A stretch of 64,000 nt of DNA from Shewanella profunda. GTDB lineage: Bacteria > Pseudomonadota > Gammaproteobacteria > Enterobacterales > Shewanellaceae. The position numbers were made by a program, and so were the translations under genes. Where the stretch lies: contig NZ_JAKILG010000016.1 in NCBI RefSeq assembly GCF_023283765.1, forward strand, positions 1 through 64,000. The letters run 5' to 3'. The notes beneath the pieces were generated by a model, which searched no databases, had not been told where the DNA came from, and worked only from the letters and a program-made list of their open reading frames with translations. Shown here piece by piece: positions 20,252-29,563 of the stretch. Numbering within the stretch: the first letter of the stretch is position 1; every line of letters begins with the position of its first letter.

Positions 20252-20581
20252 ATGAGTAAAACAAAAAATCCACTCCCCGAACAATGGCTAAAGAATCAAC
20301 AAGCAGCAAAAGCAACTCAGGTCGCTTTCGATCTCGATGAAAAATTTCAATACTCCATCCGTAAAGCGGCGCTCGATGCAGGTGTTAGTCCTTCTGATCA
20401 AATCCGCACTATTTTAGGTTTAAGTGTATCTAAACGCCCGACTCGCCCACGCCTCACAGTATCACTCAATGCCGATGACTATGTGCAACTAGCCAAAAAA
20501 TATGGGCTAAGTGCCGATGCGCAACTTGAGATTAAACGTCGTGTGCTCGATGATTTAGTGCATTTTGTGGATAAAACCTAA
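20252..20581 (+). CDS. Small protein with two ribbon-helix-helix-like halves
   Basis: 109 residues, not assigned to a named family. Two segments each show a strand followed by two helices with the RHH-like pattern: about 25-58 (VAFDLDEKFQYSIRKAAL…) and about 66-102 (RLTVSLNADDYVQLAKKY…). A single chain with two such units could act as a pseudo-dimeric DNA-binding protein. It sits in the PspA module between DUF2491 and the K+ channel, so it is a candidate for the factor that reads the palindromes. This assignment is inference. Confidence 0.7.
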   Translation: MSKTKNPLPEQWLKNQQAAKATQVAFDLDEKFQYSIRKAALDAGVSPSDQIRTILGLSVSKRPTRPRLTVSLNADDYVQLAKKYGLSADAQLEIKRRVLDDLVHFVDKT

Positions 20582-20627
20582 AATATCCCACCTTGGTCAC
20601 TATTTTATGCCTGATACTATCTGCTAA

Positions 20628-20650
20628 GTGATAAATGACCCATTTATCAC
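20628..20650. promoter_or_regulatory. Inverted repeat upstream of the K+ channel
   Basis: 10-bp arms GTGATAAATG/CATTTATCAC with a 3-bp centre. It lies 64 bp before the channel start and could be an operator or the terminator stem of the preceding gene. It is unlike the GACATA palindromes. Confidence 0.4.
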
Positions 20651-20714
20651 AAAGGTAATTTACTCGTAGTATAAAGTCTTTTACTTTAGAGATTCGTCGC
20701 ACTTTAAAGGGATC

Positions 20715-21554
20715 ATGTTTGGCATGACAGATAAAACCCCATGGTCGCTCCGCTCGCTTAACGGCCCATCGCCCATTGAGCTTGCTATGATGTTGTTATC
20801 GTTACTGTCGGTGATCATAGTGCTCGTCATGACCTTTGGTCGACTCGACAGTGAAACCTATCGTTTACTCTTCTTTATTGATACCAGCGTCTGCCTGATT
20901 TTTATGGCCAACTTTTTTGTTGGTTTATTCCGTGCTCGCAATAAAATGTTTTATCTACGCCATCATTGGATTGACTTTATTGCGAGTATTCCAGCAATAG
21001 AGGCACTACGTATCGCGCGTGTTTTCCAGATCCTACGGGTGATCCGTCTGATCCGTATGAGTAGCTCCCTACTACTGCCCCTTATAAAACAACGAAAACA
21101 GGCAACCTTAGCCAGCCTATTGGTCGCCATGGTAACAATCCTTACCTTTGCATCTGTCATTATTTTAATTGTTGAAAGTGGTACCGAAGGCGCCAATATT
21201 GAAACGGCTGAACAGGCTATTTGGTGGGCTCTAGTCACTATTTCTACTGTGGGTTATGGAGATTATTATCCGGTTAGCACAGCGGGGCATATCATTGGCG
21301 GCATAGTGATCGTTAGCGGGGTCAGTTTCTTCGGGGTAATTTCAGGTTATATGGCATCGGTATTTGTTGCGCCAGATGAGGCTGAACGCCAGGAGCGTCA
21401 GGATGCCCATAAGGCAGAAATCAAGTCTGAGTCTGAGCTTGAACTCACTCTTGCTAGGATGGAAGAAAGTCAAAAACAAATAGAAGAAAATCAAGCTAAG
21501 ATGTTGCTGCAAATCAGCGAGCTAAAGCAGGTATTAGAGAATAAAAAGTCATAG
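20715..21554 (+). CDS. Voltage-gated-type potassium channel with C-terminal coiled coil
   Basis: 279 residues. Hydrophobic segments S1-S3 occupy about 20-95, an arginine-rich S4-like helix spans 99-114, and the pore carries the K+ filter TVGYGD at 178-183. The cytosolic tail (about 230-278) is a Glu/Lys/Gln coiled coil suited to tetramerisation; there is no RCK domain. An ion channel beside PspA, DUF350 and DUF2491 genes points to a role in membrane-potential stress. Confidence 0.9.
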   Translation: MFGMTDKTPWSLRSLNGPSPIELAMMLLSLLSVIIVLVMTFGRLDSETYRLLFFIDTSVCLIFMANFFVGLFRARNKMFYLRHHWIDFIASIPAIEALRIARVFQILRVIRLIRMSSSLLLPLIKQRKQATLASLLVAMVTILTFASVIILIVESGTEGANIETAEQAIWWALVTISTVGYGDYYPVSTAGHIIGGIVIVSGVSFFGVISGYMASVFVAPDEAERQERQDAHKAEIKSESELELTLARMEESQKQIEENQAKMLLQISELKQVLENKKS

Positions 21555-21579
21555 TTCCTTTATCTGAAGAACCTCAATA

Positions 21580-21605
21580 AAAAGGGCCAATATTTAAGCC
21601 CTTTT
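21580..21605. terminator. Bidirectional terminator between channel and triphosphatase genes
   Basis: AAAAGGGC/GCCCTTTT arms (21580-21587 with 21598-21605), with A and T runs on both sides, between convergent genes. Confidence 0.8.
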
Positions 21606-21626
21606 ACCCACCTAAACTGCGCTCAG

Positions 21627-23138
21627 CTACCAATATGTTTTTTGCTGCATAGCATTACGTCTCGATGACTCCATGGCAAATAATAGGCTTTGCTGTTTCC
21701 CCTCAAGCCACTCACTTAAATCAATACCCAGTTGTTGACTCGTCAGATTTAAGATGCGGTAACAGGCTAAGGTTTTAATTCCAAGCACAAGATCCTGCCA
21801 AGGTGCACGAAAAGCATCGCGAGACTTGGCTTCGTACAAAGTGCCATACGCTTGGCCAACAAGGATCCCTTCATCTAGCACAGAAGCTACTCGTAAATAA
21901 TCATCACACCCCATCGGCCTATCCGGTGACATGGTATCGAGTATCGCTTGCCAAGAAGCTTGCTGGACACGATCCGCGTGCTGCTGCAACCCTAATTCAT
22001 ACGTTAATGGAATACGGCCTAACGTGACACCAAGTAAAATATCAACGATTGCCAACTGCAGCTGACCATACTCAGCTTGTTGCCATAACGAGGGCAACTG
22101 CTCCGCTAACTTAAGCATCGCTAATTGAGCATTCAGTTGTTGCTTTATTGCTGTACTTTCAGCCTGCTTTGTCACTACGTTTTTTTGACTACCTAGCAGT
22201 GCTGTCAGCGCTTGCGCTTCTTCAATAAAATCCAATTGCTGTTCTATATGAATAAACAGAGGTGACAATCTGACATTAAGTAAACCAAACTGATTTAAGG
22301 TCATTCGTAGCAAACGAATACAGGCTCTCATCCGCCACCAAAGCGCCACACAGGCTTCGTTATCTTGCTCTTCTGCAATCATGCCTTCTAGGAGTTGCCA
22401 GCGCTCGAGCGCTGTCTCAAGTAAAATCTGACAAGTTGCCGTTAACGCTTGCTGAGGGGGTTGATGAAGCTTCATATCGTCAGGGCTTGGTAGGGGCAAA
22501 AACACTAAAGCACTTAAGACCAATGGGTTGGATTTACCCGCAAGACGATATCCCCGCTGCGCCTTGCTCGCTTTACCCAAACGAACAGGAACAACACTCG
22601 CCACTTGAGAGGCTAATTTGAGTAAGGTTTGGGTATCACCACTGAGTAACTCAAACTCTAATTCGCACAGGGCCTCCTGTTTGCCATTCGCCGTAATTTC
22701 TCCTGTGTCCAATGCCACTTCAACTAAGCTACCATCAACCTGAATATGCCAAGCACGGCGATAAAAATCGGTGTGAAATACACAGGAAAGTTGAGCCTGA
22801 GTAGCGACTAAATCCGCATCAAGGGGCCAAATGTCAGCAGGGAACAGACTTAAATCTGGGGTGTCACCCTCAATAGTGACATTGTACTCTGGGCGAGAAT
22901 GGATCCCCCCCACCACCTGACCCGCTGTTTTGATGGTCTGTTCTTTATGTTTATCGTAACCCCGTACCCGTAATCCCATATCCCATTTTCGTAACTGTAA
23001 ATCAGGGGTATCGAAGTAACCATTAGCCAAACGGCGTTGGCCTTGGGGGATAGCGTTATCGAGGCTATCTAATTTATTTATCAGGATATCTTGATATTTA
23101 GGCAGAAAAAACAGTTTTAATTCTATCTCAGCACTCAT
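21627..23138 (-). CDS. ygiF: CYTH-CHAD inorganic triphosphatase (YgiF-like)
   Basis: 503 residues from the ATG at 23138 (MSAEIELKLF); an earlier in-frame start adds five residues. The N-terminal CYTH domain (about 1-200) has the signature EIELK, which binds triphosphate; the C-terminal CHAD domain (about 215-500) is a His/Arg-rich helical domain that in other bacteria binds polyphosphate. It likely hydrolyses inorganic tripolyphosphate. It is divergent from the DUF47-pit phosphate operon, with a Pho box between. Confidence 0.92.
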   Translation of the reverse strand: MSAEIELKLFFLPKYQDILINKLDSLDNAIPQGQRRLANGYFDTPDLQLRKWDMGLRVRGYDKHKEQTIKTAGQVVGGIHSRPEYNVTIEGDTPDLSLFPADIWPLDADLVATQAQLSCVFHTDFYRRAWHIQVDGSLVEVALDTGEITANGKQEALCELEFELLSGDTQTLLKLASQVASVVPVRLGKASKAQRGYRLAGKSNPLVLSALVFLPLPSPDDMKLHQPPQQALTATCQILLETALERWQLLEGMIAEEQDNEACVALWWRMRACIRLLRMTLNQFGLLNVRLSPLFIHIEQQLDFIEEAQALTALLGSQKNVVTKQAESTAIKQQLNAQLAMLKLAEQLPSLWQQAEYGQLQLAIVDILLGVTLGRIPLTYELGLQQHADRVQQASWQAILDTMSPDRPMGCDDYLRVASVLDEGILVGQAYGTLYEAKSRDAFRAPWQDLVLGIKTLACYRILNLTSQQLGIDLSEWLEGKQQSLLFAMESSRRNAMQQKTYW

Positions 23139-23195
23139 TGCGTAACAGCTCACTTTGTCATCAAATATTCATCAATGCGTCATTTTTGGTTCATA

Positions 23196-23213
23196 ATGTC
23201 ACAAATGTGTCAT
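23196..23213 (+). promoter_or_regulatory. Pho box (PhoB site)
   Basis: ATGTCACAAATGTGTCAT matches the 18-bp consensus CTGTCATAAATCTGTCAT at 15 of 18 positions, with both TGTCA half-sites at the 11-bp period. A weaker pair of half-sites (TCA at 23180 and 23191) lies just upstream. It is placed 158 bp before the DUF47 start and 58 bp before ygiF, so it could serve either. Confidence 0.7.
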
Positions 23214-23370
23214 AAAAAACCCGTAGGATTTGGTTTTGCAGTTGGTATATAACCCGTTAGAATAAAGCTGTGGTTTTTTCTTAGAAAAACACAGTTTCAA
23301 TACGCGGACGCATAGGTTAATATGCGCCCGCTTTTTCCAATCATGGAACAATCTAAATAGGTAAACGGCA

Positions 23371-24051
23371 ATGCCAGTAAACTCTATTTTGGGCGTGTTT
23401 GCAAAATCGCCAATTAAGCCTCTTCAAGAGCACATGGACAAAGTCTACGATTGCGCATCGTTACTAGTCCCCTTTTTCGAAGCCACTATCACTGGTAACT
23501 GGGATAGTGCAGTTCAACTACGCAAGCAAATTAGTTTAGCCGAAAAACAAGCAGATTCACTGAAACGTGAAATCCGCCTTACTCTGCCAAGCGGTTTGTT
23601 TATGCCGGTAGAACGTACTGATTTATTGGAACTTTTAACTCAACAAGACAAAATCGCTAATAAAGCAAAAGATATCTCTGGTCGTGTTATCGGCCGTCAA
23701 CTGTTAATCCCTCAGGTCATACAAGTCCCTTTCATTGCTTATCTACAACGTTGTATCGATGCTGTCGATCTTGCAAAAGAAGTCATCAACGAACTCGAAG
23801 ATCTATTAGAAACAGGTTTCCGCGGTCGTGAAGTGGATTTAGTGGCAAAAATGATCAACGAACTCGATATCATCGAAGAAGACACTGACGATCTACAAAT
23901 TCAGTTACGCCGTCAGTTATTTGCCTTGGAATCTGAATTGAATCCTGTCGATGTGATGTTCCTCTACAAAACGATTGAATGGGTCGGTGGTCTTGCGGAT
24001 CTCGCCGAACGAGTCGGTTCTCGTCTTGAGCTTATGCTGGCTCGCGTTTAA
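23371..24051 (+). CDS. PhoU-like DUF47 (TIGR00153) phosphate transport accessory protein
   Basis: 226 residues, all-helical PhoU-like domain, cytosolic. Proteins of this family are encoded next to Pit transporters and are thought to modulate them or protect against phosphate excess. It lies 25 bp before pit. Confidence 0.93.
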   Translation: MPVNSILGVFAKSPIKPLQEHMDKVYDCASLLVPFFEATITGNWDSAVQLRKQISLAEKQADSLKREIRLTLPSGLFMPVERTDLLELLTQQDKIANKAKDISGRVIGRQLLIPQVIQVPFIAYLQRCIDAVDLAKEVINELEDLLETGFRGREVDLVAKMINELDIIEEDTDDLQIQLRRQLFALESELNPVDVMFLYKTIEWVGGLADLAERVGSRLELMLARV

Positions 24052-24076
24052 CAAATAAGGTTATCAAGGTATCAAT

Positions 24077-25366
24077 ATGGTTGATGCAGGTATTGAGGTG
24101 GCTAACGTTTTAGTCACCAATGGCCCGTGGCTTATTGCCGTTGCGGCTGCATTTGGTTTTCTGATGGCGTGGGGTATTGGCGCCAACGACGTTGCCAATG
24201 CAATGGGAACCTCTGTCGGTTCAAATGCAATCACGATTAAACAAGCGATTATTATCGCGATGATTTTCGAATTCGCTGGCGCTTATTTGGCCGGTGGCGA
24301 AGTCACCAGTACGATACGTAACGGAATTATCGATCCTAGCTACTTCACCGACACGCCAGAATTACTGGTTTACGGTATGATAGGTTCGCTGCTTGCAGCA
24401 GGTATTTGGTTAGTAGTGGCGTCAGCCTTAGGCTGGCCAGTGTCAACAACTCACTCTATTGTAGGCGCTATTATCGGCTTTGCCGCTGTTGGTGTGAGTA
24501 GTGATTCAGTCTCGTGGGATAAAGTAGGTGGGATTGTGGGATCATGGGTCGTTACCCCTGCGATTTCCGGTTTTATCGCTTTTATCCTCTTCCAAAGTAC
24601 CCAAAAGCTAATTTTTAACACTGATGACCCACTAAGTAATGCAAAACGCTATGTGCCTTTCTATATGGCATTCGCGGGCTTTATCATGGCATTGGTCACT
24701 ATTTTGAAGGGCTTAAGCCATGTGGGTATCAACCTTAAGGGTGCAGATGCCTATTTATTAGCGGGTGCGGTCGCATTAGCTGTGGGTATTTTCGGTAAAG
24801 TGGCTATTTCTCGTTTAAAAATGAGCGATAAAGCCAGCCGCCAGACAATGTACGCCAACGTTGAGAAAGTATTTGCCATTTTAATGGTTGTCACCGCGTG
24901 TTGTATGGCTTTTGCCCATGGTTCAAACGATGTGGCAAACGCGATTGGTCCACTAGCGGCCGTCGTTTCTGTCGTTAATAGTGGTGGTGAGATTGCCGCT
25001 AAATCTACTTTAGTTTGGTGGATTTTACCCCTTGGTGCCGTGGGGATTGTGATGGGCTTAGCGATATTCGGTAAGCGCGTAATGCAAACTATCGGTAAAA
25101 ATATCACTCACTTAACCCCGAGCCGAGGTTTTGCCGCAGAGTTAGCGGCAGCTTCAACTGTGGTGATTGCATCGGGTACAGGTTTACCTATTTCAACCAC
25201 GCAAACCTTAGTCGGCGCTGTCTTAGGCGTTGGTATGGCCCGTGGTATTGCGGCAATTAATCTCGGAGTAGTACGTAATATTGTCGTATCTTGGGTTGTG
25301 ACTTTACCAGCGGGTGCTGGCCTATCAATCATCTTCTTCTTTATTATTAAAGGCATCTTTAATTAA
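24077..25366 (+). CDS. pit: Inorganic phosphate transporter, Pit family
   Basis: 429 residues with about 11 membrane segments in two homologous halves. Each half carries the PiT signature: GANDVANAMGTSVGS near the N-terminus and HGSNDVANAIGPLAA in the middle, with the duplicated (P)ISTTQTLVGA/PVSTTHSIVGA motifs. It imports phosphate as a metal complex by proton symport. The upstream Pho box suggests control by phosphate starvation, unlike E. coli pitA. Confidence 0.95.
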   Translation: MVDAGIEVANVLVTNGPWLIAVAAAFGFLMAWGIGANDVANAMGTSVGSNAITIKQAIIIAMIFEFAGAYLAGGEVTSTIRNGIIDPSYFTDTPELLVYGMIGSLLAAGIWLVVASALGWPVSTTHSIVGAIIGFAAVGVSSDSVSWDKVGGIVGSWVVTPAISGFIAFILFQSTQKLIFNTDDPLSNAKRYVPFYMAFAGFIMALVTILKGLSHVGINLKGADAYLLAGAVALAVGIFGKVAISRLKMSDKASRQTMYANVEKVFAILMVVTACCMAFAHGSNDVANAIGPLAAVVSVVNSGGEIAAKSTLVWWILPLGAVGIVMGLAIFGKRVMQTIGKNITHLTPSRGFAAELAAASTVVIASGTGLPISTTQTLVGAVLGVGMARGIAAINLGVVRNIVVSWVVTLPAGAGLSIIFFFIIKGIFN

Positions 25367-25448
25367 CAAGGTTTAAGGCTTCTACGACTCTCGTGTTGTA
25401 GAAAAGCATAAAACAAGCAGGAATGGCTAGCATGGATGCCACAAAGTT

Positions 25449-25471
25449 GAGGGAAGTCTATGACTTCCCTC
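25449..25471 (+). terminator. Terminator after pit
   Basis: 10-bp perfect stem GAGGGAAGTC/GACTTCCCTC with a 3-nt loop, then a short T-containing tract. Confidence 0.7.
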
Positions 25472-25532
25472 TTGCATTGCAGGCCTCAAATCCATAGCAT
25501 GTGTTCACTATTTCGTTGATGAGAATACAAAA

Positions 25533-26111
25533 GTGTTAAGACTCCTGACTCTGGTGGGAATGATGTTGCTATCTCCCAACCTGCTGGCCGAAGGCCAATC
25601 CCGCTACATCTCGGACAACGTGTTTCTATATATTCTAAATGGTCCTGGGACTGAATTTCGCATTTTAGGCTCTATTGAAGCGGGTCAACCTGTTACCTTT
25701 TTAAATGAAACCCAAGGTGATTATTCAAAAGTTATCGATCACAAAGGTCGCGAAGGTTGGGTACAAACCAATTTAATTAGCTCGACTCAAAGTTTCCGCG
25801 AGCAAGTGCCTGCATTAACAAATGAATTGGCTAAGGCAAAGGCAGAATTAGCAGAAGTGTTAAATTCAACAGATAACCATGCTGGTGAAGTCGTTGAATT
25901 GAAAGCTAAACTGAGTGAACTGGAAAATACCCTGAGCCAAACAGTTAAAGAACGGGATAAGTTAAAAGTCGCCGTTGATCGCAGCGCCCAAGATGAGCGT
26001 TTTGAATTATGGCGTCAAGGCGGATTGATTGCGGGCGCAGGGTTAATTGCTGGGATGATTTTGGTCTATATTCCCAGACCACAACGCCGCAATAAAAAGC
26101 GTTGGATGTAA
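25533..26111 (+). CDS. ygiM: SH3-domain membrane protein YgiM (TIGR04211)
   Basis: 192 residues from a GTG start that opens a signal peptide (about 1-19). A bacterial SH3 domain follows (about 22-85), then a coiled coil (about 92-150), one membrane segment (about 160-180) and a basic end. The SH3 domain is outside and the C-terminus is inside. Probably an envelope protein; the E. coli homologue is next to cca and ygiF-like genes. An intrinsic terminator follows. Confidence 0.88.
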   Translation: MLRLLTLVGMMLLSPNLLAEGQSRYISDNVFLYILNGPGTEFRILGSIEAGQPVTFLNETQGDYSKVIDHKGREGWVQTNLISSTQSFREQVPALTNELAKAKAELAEVLNSTDNHAGEVVELKAKLSELENTLSQTVKERDKLKVAVDRSAQDERFELWRQGGLIAGAGLIAGMILVYIPRPQRRNKKRWM

Positions 26112-26143
26112 TTTCTCGAGCTTAAACAGTGTTAATATCGTGC

Positions 26144-26175
26144 AAAAGCCAGTGTTTTTAGACACTGGCTTTTTT
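26144..26175 (+). terminator. Strong intrinsic terminator after ygiM
   Basis: 12-bp perfect stem (26144-26155 with 26162-26173) with a T-rich 3' arm and tail. Confidence 0.88.
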
Positions 26176-26247
26176 GTCAATTAAGCGTTACATCAACTCA
26201 ATTTACGCCTCAGTTAAACATTCTTCACATTCTTCCACGCTATAGTG

Positions 26248-26274
26248 TTGTCCGTCACATTTTGCTTGTATAAT
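26248..26274 (+). promoter_or_regulatory. putA promoter
   Basis: TATAAT at 26269-26274 preceded by TTG (extended -10), with TTGTCC at 26248-26253, spacing 15. The leader to ATG 26384 is about 100 nt. Confidence 0.55.
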
Positions 26275-26383
26275 CTGCGCGCGCAAACCTTCATATTGTA
26301 TACAAAATATCAAATGCGTTTAGCGCCTCCCAATTTGTTTCAACAATAGCGCCTCAATAACGGCCAAGATGGAAGCGATAACT

Positions 26384-29300
26384 ATGTTCAAAGCGAGTGA
26401 AGTGCTGGCAGGCCGCTACGATTCTGCCAATCTCGACGAACTGTTCAAAGCGATCAGCGACAACTATATTGTCGATGAAGAACAATACTTGTCAGAGCTA
26501 ATCAAACTAGTGCCCTCCAGTGATGAAGCTATAGAGCGCGTCACTCGTCGAGCCCACGAACTGGTCAATAAGGTTCGTCAATTCGAGAAAAAAGGTTTAA
26601 TGGTCGGCATTGATGCCTTTCTGCAGCAATACAGCTTAGAAACACAGGAAGGTATTATCCTGATGTGTTTAGCCGAAGCGCTGTTACGTATTCCCGATGC
26701 CGCCACCGCAGATGCACTGATTGAAGATAAGCTTTCAGGCGCTAAGTGGGATGAGCATATGAGCAAGAGTGACTCAGTGCTGGTTAACGCATCGACCTGG
26801 GGCCTGATGCTCACGGGTAAAATTGTCAGCCTAGATAAAAAACTCGATGGAACCCCAAGCAGCCTACTCAGCCGTTTAGTCAATCGTCTCGGCGAGCCCG
26901 TGATCCGCCAAGCCATGATGGCAGCGATGAAGATCATGGGTAAGCAGTTCGTGCTGGGCCGCAACATGAAAGAAGCCCTGAAGAATAGCGAAGACAAGCG
27001 CAAGTTAGGTTATACCCATTCCTACGACATGCTGGGCGAAGCGGCATTAACCCGCAAGGATGCCGAGAAATACTATACCGATTACGCTAATGCGATCACT
27101 GAGCTCGGTGCCCAAAGCTATAACGAAAATGAATCACCGCGCCCAACAATTTCCATCAAGCTATCGGCACTGCACCCACGTTACGAAGTGGCCAATGAAG
27201 ATCGTGTTTTAACTGAGTTGTACGACACAGTCATCCGCCTGATCACACTGGCACGCAGTTTAAATATCGGTATTTCTATCGATGCTGAAGAAGTCGATCG
27301 CCTCGAGTTGTCACTCAAACTGTTCCAAAAACTGTTTAATGCAGAGGCGACAAAGGGCTGGGGATTACTGGGTATCGTAGTACAAGCCTACTCTAAACGT
27401 GCCCTGCCCGTTCTGGTTTGGTTAACGCGTCTGGCGAAAGATCAAGGGGATGAAATCCCAGTGCGTCTGGTTAAAGGTGCCTATTGGGATAGCGAACTTA
27501 AGTGGGCGCAACAGGCTGGCGAAGCCGCTTACCCACTCTACACTCGTAAAGCCGGTACCGACGTATCTTACTTAGCCTGCGCCCGTTACTTGTTATCGGA
27601 TGCGACTCGCGGCGCTATTTACCCACAATTTGCTAGCCACAATGCGCAAACCGTGGCGGCGATTTCAGATATGGCGGGCGATCGTAACCATGAGTTCCAA
27701 CGCTTACACGGCATGGGACAAGAGCTGTACGATACGATTTTGGCTGAGGCCGGTGCTAAAACGGTACGTATTTATGCGCCCATCGGTGCCCATAAAGATC
27801 TACTGCCCTACTTAGTCCGTCGTCTGCTGGAAAATGGCGCTAACACTTCGTTCGTCCACAAACTGGTGGATCCTAAAACCCCCATCGAGTCATTAGTGGT
27901 GCATCCGCTAACAACACTGACGGGCTACAAAACCCTGGCTAACAACAAAATCGTTTTACCTGCCGATATTTTCGGTAGCGATCGCAAAAATTCCAAGGGA
28001 CTCAATATGAACATCATTTCCGAATCTGAGCCATTTTTCGCGGCACTAGAACAGTTTAAAAATACCCAATGGCAAGCGGGTCCTCTGGTTAACGGCAAAA
28101 CCTTAACCGGTGAGCACAAAACCATAGTTAGTCCATACGACACCACCCAAACCGTAGGTCAAGTTGCCTTCGCCGATGACGCGGCCATAGAGCAAGCGCT
28201 AGCCTCTGCCGAAGCGGCATTTACTTCTTGGGCACGCACGCCAGTGGAAACACGGGCTTCTGCGCTACAAAAATTGGCGGATTTATTAGAAGAAAACCGC
28301 GAAGAATTGATCGCCCTATGTACCCGTGAAGCGGGCAAGAGCATTCAAGACGGTATCGACGAAGTACGTGAAGCCGTTGATTTCTGCCGTTACTACGCAG
28401 TGCAAGCCAAGAAAATGATGGCAAAACCTGAACTGCTTCCTGGCCCAACGGGTGAGCTGAACGAACTGTTCCTCCAAGGCCGCGGCGTATTTGTATGTAT
28501 CAGCCCATGGAACTTCCCACTGGCTATCTTCTTAGGCCAAGTGTCTGCGGCATTAGCGGCGGGTAACACTGTCATCGCAAAACCTGCGGAGCAAACCTCG
28601 ATTATTGGTTACCGTGCGGTGCAACTCGCACACCAAGCAGGTATTCCTGTCGAGGTGCTGCAATTCTTACCGGGTACTGGTGCAACTGTCGGCGCAGCAA
28701 TTACGGCCGATGAACGTATCGGTGGTGTATGCTTTACCGGTTCAACTGGCACAGCAAAATTGATTAACCGCACACTCGCCAACCGCGAAGGTGCGATTAT
28801 TCCATTAATCGCCGAAACGGGCGGCCAAAATGCCATGGTGGTGGACTCAACCTCTCAACCCGAGCAAGTGGTTAACGATGTGGTTTCATCGTCATTCACC
28901 AGCGCAGGCCAACGCTGCTCGGCACTGCGCGTGCTCTTCCTCCAAGAAGATATCGCCGATCGCGTGATCGAAGTCCTGCAAGGCGCCATGGATGAATTAG
29001 TGATTGGCAATCCAAGTTCAATCAAAACCGATGTAGGCCCAGTGATAGACGCCACCGCAAAAGCCAACCTAGATGCACATATCGACCATATCAAGCAAGT
29101 CGGTAAGCTTATTAAGCAAATGCCGCTGCCCGCTGGCGCTGAAAATGGTCACTTCGTGTCGCCAACAGCGGTTGAAATCGATTCAATTAAAGTGCTGGAG
29201 AAAGAACACTTTGGCCCAATCCTGCACGTGATCCGTTATAAAGCGGCGGATCTTGGCAAAGTGATCGATGAGATCAACAGCACAGGCTTTGGTTTAACCT

Positions 29301-29563
29301 TAGGTATCCACAGCCGTAACGAAGGCCACGCCCTCGAAGTGGCTGATAAAGTGAATGTGGGTAACGTCTACATTAACCGTAACCAAATCGGTGCTGTGGT
29401 GGGCGTACAGCCTTTTGGCGGTCAAGGTCTGTCAGGCACTGGCCCTAAAGCCGGTGGCCCACACTACTTAACCCGTTTTGTGACTGAAAAGACCCGCACC
29501 AATAACATCACCGCCATTGGTGGTAACGCGACATTGCTGTCACTGGGTGATAGCGAAGAATAA
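26384..29563 (+). CDS. putA: Bifunctional proline dehydrogenase / P5C dehydrogenase
   Basis: 1059 residues from ATG 26384, with GGAAG upstream; an ATG 15 bp earlier is possible. The flavin PRODH barrel (about 70-480, RLVKGAYWDSE) oxidises proline to P5C. The aldehyde dehydrogenase domain (about 560-1020) contains the catalytic-Cys region SAGQRCSALRV and makes glutamate. The N-terminal ribbon-helix-helix DNA-binding domain of E. coli PutA and the extra C-terminal domain are missing, so this is the short form and cannot repress itself. No putP is adjacent. Confidence 0.96.
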   Translation: MFKASEVLAGRYDSANLDELFKAISDNYIVDEEQYLSELIKLVPSSDEAIERVTRRAHELVNKVRQFEKKGLMVGIDAFLQQYSLETQEGIILMCLAEALLRIPDAATADALIEDKLSGAKWDEHMSKSDSVLVNASTWGLMLTGKIVSLDKKLDGTPSSLLSRLVNRLGEPVIRQAMMAAMKIMGKQFVLGRNMKEALKNSEDKRKLGYTHSYDMLGEAALTRKDAEKYYTDYANAITELGAQSYNENESPRPTISIKLSALHPRYEVANEDRVLTELYDTVIRLITLARSLNIGISIDAEEVDRLELSLKLFQKLFNAEATKGWGLLGIVVQAYSKRALPVLVWLTRLAKDQGDEIPVRLVKGAYWDSELKWAQQAGEAAYPLYTRKAGTDVSYLACARYLLSDATRGAIYPQFASHNAQTVAAISDMAGDRNHEFQRLHGMGQELYDTILAEAGAKTVRIYAPIGAHKDLLPYLVRRLLENGANTSFVHKLVDPKTPIESLVVHPLTTLTGYKTLANNKIVLPADIFGSDRKNSKGLNMNIISESEPFFAALEQFKNTQWQAGPLVNGKTLTGEHKTIVSPYDTTQTVGQVAFADDAAIEQALASAEAAFTSWARTPVETRASALQKLADLLEENREELIALCTREAGKSIQDGIDEVREAVDFCRYYAVQAKKMMAKPELLPGPTGELNELFLQGRGVFVCISPWNFPLAIFLGQVSAALAAGNTVIAKPAEQTSIIGYRAVQLAHQAGIPVEVLQFLPGTGATVGAAITADERIGGVCFTGSTGTAKLINRTLANREGAIIPLIAETGGQNAMVVDSTSQPEQVVNDVVSSSFTSAGQRCSALRVLFLQEDIADRVIEVLQGAMDELVIGNPSSIKTDVGPVIDATAKANLDAHIDHIKQVGKLIKQMPLPAGAENGHFVSPTAVEIDSIKVLEKEHFGPILHVIRYKAADLGKVIDEINSTGFGLTLGIHSRNEGHALEVADKVNVGNVYINRNQIGAVVGVQPFGGQGLSGTGPKAGGPHYLTRFVTEKTRTNNITAIGGNATLLSLGDSEE

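Noticed and set aside
24751..25356. Antisense frames under pit
   Set aside because: Long shadows are typical opposite membrane-protein genes; no ribosome sites.
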